53,581 bases of DNA, from positions 1 through 53,581 of the forward strand of contig CAMYYT010000004.1 in assembly GCA_947303585.1 (NCBI GenBank). The letters are read 5' to 3'. Made by a program: the position numbers and the translations under genes. Position 1 is the stretch's first letter, and each line of letters starts with the position of its first letter. Of the stretch, positions 49,606 to 53,581 are shown one piece after another. The notes below the pieces were generated by a model. The model searched no databases and had not been told where the DNA came from. It was given only the letters and a program-made list of their open reading frames with translations. The DNA is from an uncultured Pseudomonadota bacterium. Its GTDB lineage: Bacteria > Pseudomonadota > Alphaproteobacteria > Rs-D84.

Positions 49606-49606
49606 G
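49577..49606 (+). terminator. Intrinsic terminator in the leader
   Basis: Stem aaccacc/ggtggtt, loop of 9 nt, T-rich tail, 20 nt before the coding start. It would cut transcription before the gene unless prevented. Confidence 0.7.
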
Positions 49607-49629
49607 TTTTATAGCAAAGAGGTATGAAC

Positions 49630-50655
49630 ATGAAACATTTTTTTGCCAATTTCATAGCTATGTTTTTTATATCAAAAAAATTACGCAGACGAATTCGAAA
49701 CAAAATTATGAAAAAGGAAAAATCATATAACCCACAAGAAGAAAAATTGTTAAATATTGAACAACAAATTTCTGAAAAACAACATATTTTAGACACATTA
49801 GAACAAAAATATAAATATTTATCTTTAAAAGCATCATGGTTAACCAGTAACAAAGGCATATTACCACTGCCTGGTCGATTCAATGAATACGACTTAATTT
49901 TCTGCATAGGCGCAAGTTGCCATGGAACAACCATGTTAAAACATTTTGATTTACGTCGATTTTCAACACCTTTTGATTATACTGCTGGCATAGCTCCTGA
50001 TGGCTGGCTAACCAACCCCGATATTTACAGAGATACAAGATTCAAAGAAAAAGTCAAAGCCTTATGCGATAATTTTAAAGATTGGTTAGAGCCAGAAAAT
50101 TTTAAATATGTATCCCAATATATTAATTCATCAGTTTCACACCTTCAAGTCGTAAACTCAAAAACAGGTATTCGATATATTCATGAATTTCCCGCCAATC
50201 AAGATATAATGCAACACATGCCAGAATTTATAGAAAAAAATATTCGTAGAATAAAATATATGTATGATGCCATAGATACATCACAAAAAATTTTGATAAT
50301 TTGGATATCTGGAATATGGGACCAAACAGTTGTATTAGAAAAAAATGTCCCAAGCAAGGATATTAAATGGGCAGCAAAAAACCTGAAAAATATGTATCCT
50401 AATAAAATTTTTGATTTTGTATTTTTTGAACCAGATGGAACAAAAGAAAGATTTGAATATGAAAAAATCGAAATTGCACCTGGGGCATTTAGAATAAAAT
50501 CAAATCACTTTCTTAAAGATTTTGAATATAACTTTGTGCACACAGCTCCTGATTATTTTCCACATATACACGTCATATCAGAAATGCTTGACAATATAAA
50601 ATTATCAAAAAACGCATTTAAATTACCAGACAATATCATTGATGAAGGTTTTTAA
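49630..50655 (+). CDS. DUF1796 family protein (putative papain-like cysteine peptidase)
   Basis: 341 aa from the ATG at 49630, which has the better spacing to AGAGG than the ATG at 49624. Residues ~1-28 hold NFIAMFFISKKLRRRIRNK, a hydrophobic then Arg-rich segment; ~38-62 are a coiled coil. From ~85 the pattern IFCIGASCHGTTMLKHFDLR with RRFSTPFDYT matches the start of DUF1796, where the Cys is the proposed nucleophile; a His follows in YIHEFP and later VHTAP. The family is often found in surface-glycan loci, and its reaction is not established. Expression may depend on the leader attenuator. Confidence 0.75.
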   Translation: MKHFFANFIAMFFISKKLRRRIRNKIMKKEKSYNPQEEKLLNIEQQISEKQHILDTLEQKYKYLSLKASWLTSNKGILPLPGRFNEYDLIFCIGASCHGTTMLKHFDLRRFSTPFDYTAGIAPDGWLTNPDIYRDTRFKEKVKALCDNFKDWLEPENFKYVSQYINSSVSHLQVVNSKTGIRYIHEFPANQDIMQHMPEFIEKNIRRIKYMYDAIDTSQKILIIWISGIWDQTVVLEKNVPSKDIKWAAKNLKNMYPNKIFDFVFFEPDGTKERFEYEKIEIAPGAFRIKSNHFLKDFEYNFVHTAPDYFPHIHVISEMLDNIKLSKNAFKLPDNIIDEGF

Positions 50656-50709
50656 TCAAAGAATTTATGCCTGATGTAAAATAAAAGCAGATATAGTAAA
50701 ACAAATTTT

Positions 50710-51183
50710 ATGAAAAAAGAATTTGATGTAAAATCTGCTATTATTTTAGGGATGCATGACGCGCTGGTATCGCTAACAGGATTAATTGCAGGGCTTTATT
50801 TTGCCTTTTCAAACACAGATATTATCATAATTTCATGTATAATTTCATCTATCACGGCATCACTATCAATGGGTGCTGCAAATTATTTGGCTGTGAAATC
50901 CGTTAATCAAAAGTTGGCATTAAAATCAGCACTTTTGACCGGGGGCGCGTACATGATAACCTGTGTGTTTTTAATTTTTCCTTTTTTCGCCGTAAAAAAT
51001 CAAACCAGCGCATTTATCGCATCAATAATTATGGCAGTATTTATCATATTTTTCTTTAATAGATTTTTTTACCAAGGAAAAAGATTTTATAAACATTTTT
51101 TCGAAATGCTTTCTATTTGTACAACTGTTTCTGTTGTTGCGTTTTTGATTGGTGATATCGCCAGCAAAATTTTTGACATATAA
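50710..51183 (+). CDS. VIT1/CCC1-family transporter-like protein
   Basis: 157 aa with four to five membrane helices. The N-terminus has GMHDALVSLTGLIAGLYFAF, the conserved D-x-x-V-(S/T)-L-(T/S)-G helix, and then SITASLSMGAANYLAVKS, matching the A-(S/G)-x-S-M-(G/A)-(A/L)-x-(E/N)-(Y/W) motif. VIT/CCC1 proteins move ferrous iron or manganese across membranes. This one is short and lacks the metal-binding cytoplasmic loop (glutamate-rich) and the rubrerythrin part, and Glu of the second motif is Asn here, so transport is uncertain. No clear ribosome site is seen. Confidence 0.8.
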   Translation: MKKEFDVKSAIILGMHDALVSLTGLIAGLYFAFSNTDIIIISCIISSITASLSMGAANYLAVKSVNQKLALKSALLTGGAYMITCVFLIFPFFAVKNQTSAFIASIIMAVFIIFFFNRFFYQGKRFYKHFFEMLSICTTVSVVAFLIGDIASKIFDI

Positions 51184-51206
51184 AAAACCGCCTTAATCGG
51201 CGGTTA
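51181..51206 (-). terminator. Terminator of the four-paralogue operon
   Basis: Stem aaccgcc/ggcggtt with a T6 tail on the minus strand, 7 nt after the stop at 51213. The T run on the plus strand is poor. Confidence 0.75.
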
Positions 51207-51212
51207 AATTTA

Positions 51213-51776
51213 TTAATAAACTTTTTCTAGACTGTCACGACGATTTTGAATTTGTTGTTTTGTTTGCAGATATTCATTGTAATACGGCAAAGTTTTTTCG
51301 TATCTTTTTATTTCGTTTTCGATTTTAATTTGTTTAGCACGCTCTTGCTTTCCCATATTTACCAATTTCACGATTGCATAAGTTCCTGCCACTAAAACAA
51401 TGACAGTTAAACAACAACCAATAACGTTTATTATTGTCCCCTTTCTATATGCATTTTTTGCTTTGGTTTCTGCTTTTTGTTCGCGTTTTTCTGCTTCGGT
51501 TTTGCAAAGATTATACAACCATTCAATTAATTGGTATATTGGGGAATCTTGCCAATAAACCCCTACTGGGTATCCTATTGCAAAATATGTGCCCAAAGTA
51601 GGTATAACACGTGGTGAAATAGACATACCATCTATTATTATGCTGTTGCCTTGTTTTTCGATATTATATTCTTTGTAATGTATTAATAAATAGTTAAGAC
51701 GTTTGATGGCTTCTTTATCTGTAATCTTTAGCCAATCTTTTGGGATTTCGTGTTTTGGCGTCTGTGTTTTTGACAT
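51213..51776 (-). CDS. Tandem membrane paralogue 4 (last gene), 187 aa
   Basis: One of four adjacent related genes. The N-terminal ~100 residues form a soluble domain starting IPKDWLKITDKEAIKRLNYL and containing HYKEYNIEKQ; a basic linker follows (EKREQKAETKAKNAYRK), then one membrane helix (~122-145, IINVIGCCLTVIVLVAGTYA) and a coiled-coil tail whose RYEKTLPYYNEYLQTKQQIQ nearly repeats the tail of paralogue 1 at 52864. No signal peptide. The soluble N-terminus is therefore probably cytoplasmic and the tail periplasmic. Family unknown. It lies 16 nt downstream of paralogue 3. Confidence 0.7.
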   Translation of the reverse strand: MSKTQTPKHEIPKDWLKITDKEAIKRLNYLLIHYKEYNIEKQGNSIIIDGMSISPRVIPTLGTYFAIGYPVGVYWQDSPIYQLIEWLYNLCKTEAEKREQKAETKAKNAYRKGTIINVIGCCLTVIVLVAGTYAIVKLVNMGKQERAKQIKIENEIKRYEKTLPYYNEYLQTKQQIQNRRDSLEKVY

Positions 51777-51792
51777 TGTTATACCTTTTGTT

Positions 51793-52317
51793 TTAATAAA
51801 TTTTTTGAAGGCTATCTTGCTTTACTATTTCTTGTTTTTTTATGGCATCTTGAATTCTTTTATCCATCATTTTTTCAAATTTTTTCTGCTGTTCTTGCTG
51901 GTCAATTTTAATTTTGTCAGTAATATAAATAGCAGTCGCACACAAAACTGCGATTCCTATAACAGTTGTCACAAAAGCAGTATCATGACCGATTTTGCCC
52001 CAAAAAGATTGCACTTTTTCTGTGAAAGTTTTTTCTGATTTTTCTTGTTCACAAAGATAAATTAATCGCGACAAATAAAAGCCAACTTCGCAGTCCACAG
52101 TAAAACTGCGTTTATTTATAGTATAAACTGTGAACTTGTTATTCAATATCGTTTTTTCTTCTTTGCGAATATCAACATTACCAATCAAAACATGTCTGTC
52201 ACCAAGTATGCTGATTTTATATCTTTTGTAATTTTTCAATAGATATTGAATATCACGCAAAGCCTCTTCTTGAGATACATGCGACCAATCATTTTGAAAA
52301 TAACGTTTTGTAAACAT
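51793..52317 (-). CDS. Tandem membrane paralogue 3, 174 aa
   Basis: Same plan as its neighbours: YFQNDWSHVSQEEALRDIQY with LLKNYKRYKISI at the start, then TVYTINKRSFTVDCEVGFYL (compare LYTINKKTYD of paralogue 1), a membrane helix near ~115-135 (FVTTVIGIAVLCATAIYI), and a short Gln/Lys-rich tail (KKFEKMMDKRIQDAIKKQE) that differs from the EKTLPYY tails. Not recognised. It follows paralogue 2 by 15 nt in the same operon. Confidence 0.7.
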   Translation of the reverse strand: MFTKRYFQNDWSHVSQEEALRDIQYLLKNYKRYKISILGDRHVLIGNVDIRKEEKTILNNKFTVYTINKRSFTVDCEVGFYLSRLIYLCEQEKSEKTFTEKVQSFWGKIGHDTAFVTTVIGIAVLCATAIYITDKIKIDQQEQQKKFEKMMDKRIQDAIKKQEIVKQDSLQKIY

Positions 52318-52332
52318 AAGAAGCCTTTTTGT

Positions 52333-52851
52333 TTAACGTACATTTTGAACAGTGTCTTTGATGGGTAAAGTTTTTACTGCTTTCATTTCTTTATATTTGT
52401 GTTCAATTTGCTTTTTTGAATTACTTTGTGGAGCTTCTATCATTTGAGTTTCTATGAATATCGTTCCCCATATAAACAAGCCGCAAATCACAGAAACCCA
52501 AGCAGTCAAAGCAACTTTGGATTTTGTTTCATTTTGTTTTTCTTGCTTTTCCGCTTCTTGTTTACATGCATAAAATAATTTACTACAAAGCAAATATATG
52601 TCTTTGCTTTTGAAATAATCATAAATTCGATTATTCACACGAAAATTTGGAGCGCCATAAGTATAATTACCACCAAATTTGATACCGTTGAGATTGTGTT
52701 TTAATCTTATACCCGCAATAGATATATAACCATACGGTCCAAAAGTTATTTTATATTCCTTGTAATTTTCCAATAGATATTGTAAATGTTCAATCGCTTC
52801 TTTATCAGATATTTTCGACCAATCATCAGGGAAAGTATGTTTTACAGACAT
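52333..52851 (-). CDS. Tandem membrane paralogue 2, 172 aa
   Basis: Starts SVKHTFPDDWSKISDKEA with YLLENYKEYKITFGPYGY, close to paralogue 1. The first six residues of both read MSVK-x-x-FPDDWSK. A membrane helix lies at ~118-138 (VALTAWVSVICGLFIWGTIF), followed by a tail that is shorter and without the coiled coil (IEHKYKEMKAVKTLP). Not recognised. It follows paralogue 1 by 12 nt. Confidence 0.7.
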   Translation of the reverse strand: MSVKHTFPDDWSKISDKEAIEHLQYLLENYKEYKITFGPYGYISIAGIRLKHNLNGIKFGGNYTYGAPNFRVNNRIYDYFKSKDIYLLCSKLFYACKQEAEKQEKQNETKSKVALTAWVSVICGLFIWGTIFIETQMIEAPQSNSKKQIEHKYKEMKAVKTLPIKDTVQNVR

Positions 52852-52863
52852 GATAACACCTTT

Positions 52864-53400
52864 TTACTTTTTACGGACATTTGTCAAACTGTCGCGATAT
52901 TGTTGAATTTGTTTTTGTGTTTCTTGGTATTCTTTATAGTATGGCAAAGTTTTTTCGTATTGTTTCACCTGTTTTTCAATATCTCGTTTTTCGTGTATAG
53001 ATGAAGTAAGCCATATAAATGAAAGCGCAGCCATTGTTACCACAGAGCCATAAAGCAGTATGAATTTTGCATCTTTCCACCAAAAAGCAGCCCTTTCTTT
53101 GAAAGGTTTCGCTTCAAATTCGCATTCTTTGAAAAGCTGACTTAACAGGAAACCATTTGATGCATCTGCATCATTTCTGTCGTATGTTTTTTTGTTAATC
53201 GTATATAGATTGTATAACACGCCACCCATTTCTACATCCGCACGATATATGCGAATATTATCATCCAAAAGCAAAGCGTTTTTGTTGATAAATTTTATTT
53301 TATATTTTTTATAATTCCTAAGTAAATAAGCAATATTATCGTAAATATGTTCTTCTGAAAGTTTTGACCAATCATCGGGGAAAGCACGTTTTACAGACAT
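52864..53400 (-). CDS. Tandem membrane paralogue 1 (first gene), 178 aa
   Basis: Starts SVKRAFPDDWSKLSEEHIYD, followed by YLLRNYKKYKIKFINKNALL; a beta-rich middle with LYNLYTINKKTYDRNDAD; a membrane helix near ~112-132 (FILLYGSVVTMAALSFIWL); and a coiled-coil tail (QYEKTLPYYKEYQETQKQIQ). The order of the four genes, 12-16 nt gaps and one terminator indicate an operon on the minus strand that starts here, 138 bp downstream of the 5S rRNA end. Function unknown. Confidence 0.7.
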   Translation of the reverse strand: MSVKRAFPDDWSKLSEEHIYDNIAYLLRNYKKYKIKFINKNALLLDDNIRIYRADVEMGGVLYNLYTINKKTYDRNDADASNGFLLSQLFKECEFEAKPFKERAAFWWKDAKFILLYGSVVTMAALSFIWLTSSIHEKRDIEKQVKQYEKTLPYYKEYQETQKQIQQYRDSLTNVRKK

Positions 53401-53477
53401 GATAATACCTTTGTGTCTTTATCTCTCTATTATCCCGCATACGAAGGACATTATAAAACACAGATTTTATATTGCAA

Positions 53478-53504
53478 CAAAAAACCGCCGTAAATCGGCG
53501 GTTA
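53478..53504 (-). terminator. rRNA operon terminator
   Basis: Stem aaccgccg/cggcggtt with loop taaat and a T6 tail on the minus strand, about 35 nt after the 5S rRNA 3' end. Confidence 0.85.
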
Positions 53505-53538
53505 AAATTCGGTTTTTATATCGATATCTGGATTTAAT

Positions 53539-53581
53539 TCTGGCGACGACCTACTCTTCCGTGGCTTAAGCCAAAGTACCA
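53539..53581 (-). rRNA. 5S rRNA, 3' part; 5' part outside the window
   Basis: On the minus strand the sequence ends with GAGTAGGTCGTCGCCAG, the conserved 3' end of alphaproteobacterial 5S rRNA, preceded by GGCTTAAGCCACGGA. The rest of the operon lies past the window edge. Confidence 0.9.

Noticed and set aside
51181-53504. The similar aaccgcc hairpins at 51181, 53478, 14873 and 44214 as a repeat family
   Set aside because: They are ordinary intrinsic terminators with the same GC-rich stem preference and no similarity outside the stem.
1-53581. CRISPR arrays, insertion sequences, integrases or prophage
   Set aside because: No regularly spaced direct repeats, transposase motifs or attachment-like duplications were seen; the only tandem repeats are the 33-bp in-frame units and the CA tract.

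Overview
The window looks like a chromosomal segment of an AT-rich, probably uncultured and host-associated alphaproteobacterium. This rests on the alphaproteobacterial look of GyrA, the MerR regulator, ComF and ribosomal proteins L21, L27, L31 and L34, on a cluster of VirB6/TrbL-like membrane proteins of the kind expanded in Rickettsiales, and on many secreted proteins without known relatives. The taxonomic guess is mine and was not tested by any search.

Layout. At 1-410 lie the 3' end of a tRNA-Gln and a GC-rich, strongly folded non-coding stretch. At 475-10895 is an accessory region: small unknown proteins, a LysR regulator, an orphan HTH protein, a small alpha/beta hydrolase, a secreted M23 peptidase, a GT8 glycosyltransferase, and a giant membrane protein that appears split by a frameshift. 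At 10915-22878 come tRNA-Glu, merR, gyrA, rpmH, a Cys-rich secreted protein, an acyl-ACP thioesterase, valS, comF and an OmpA-like protein. At 23156-29670 is a secreted InlB-repeat protein whose 5' coding end carries a (CA)9 tract that puts it out of frame, followed by a compact murein cluster (murG, ftsW, mraY, PBP1A, all on the minus strand). At 29753-31307 are a degenerate inositol-monophosphatase-like protein, rpmE and an unknown.

At 31376-38114 are five VirB6-like polytopic membrane proteins: one divergent, four in a tight operon. They are followed by a UvrD/Rep helicase, a DnaQ-type exonuclease, and two large Cys-rich secreted paralogues that flank rplU-rpmA. At 46629-51183 is an envelope group: a PagL-like lipid A deacylase, an APH-like kinase, small secreted or membrane proteins, a DUF1796 protein behind a possible attenuator, and a VIT/CCC1 transporter. 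At 51213-53400 four tandem paralogues of an unknown single-pass membrane family sit downstream of an rRNA operon, whose 5S 3' end is cut by the window edge.

The most interesting items are the phase-variable surface gene, the five-gene VirB6 array with its Cys-rich neighbours, the four-paralogue membrane family, two or three unassigned structured RNAs, and a recurrent extended -10 promoter motif that often lies so close to the start codon that leaderless translation is likely. No CRISPR array, insertion sequence or integrase was seen.
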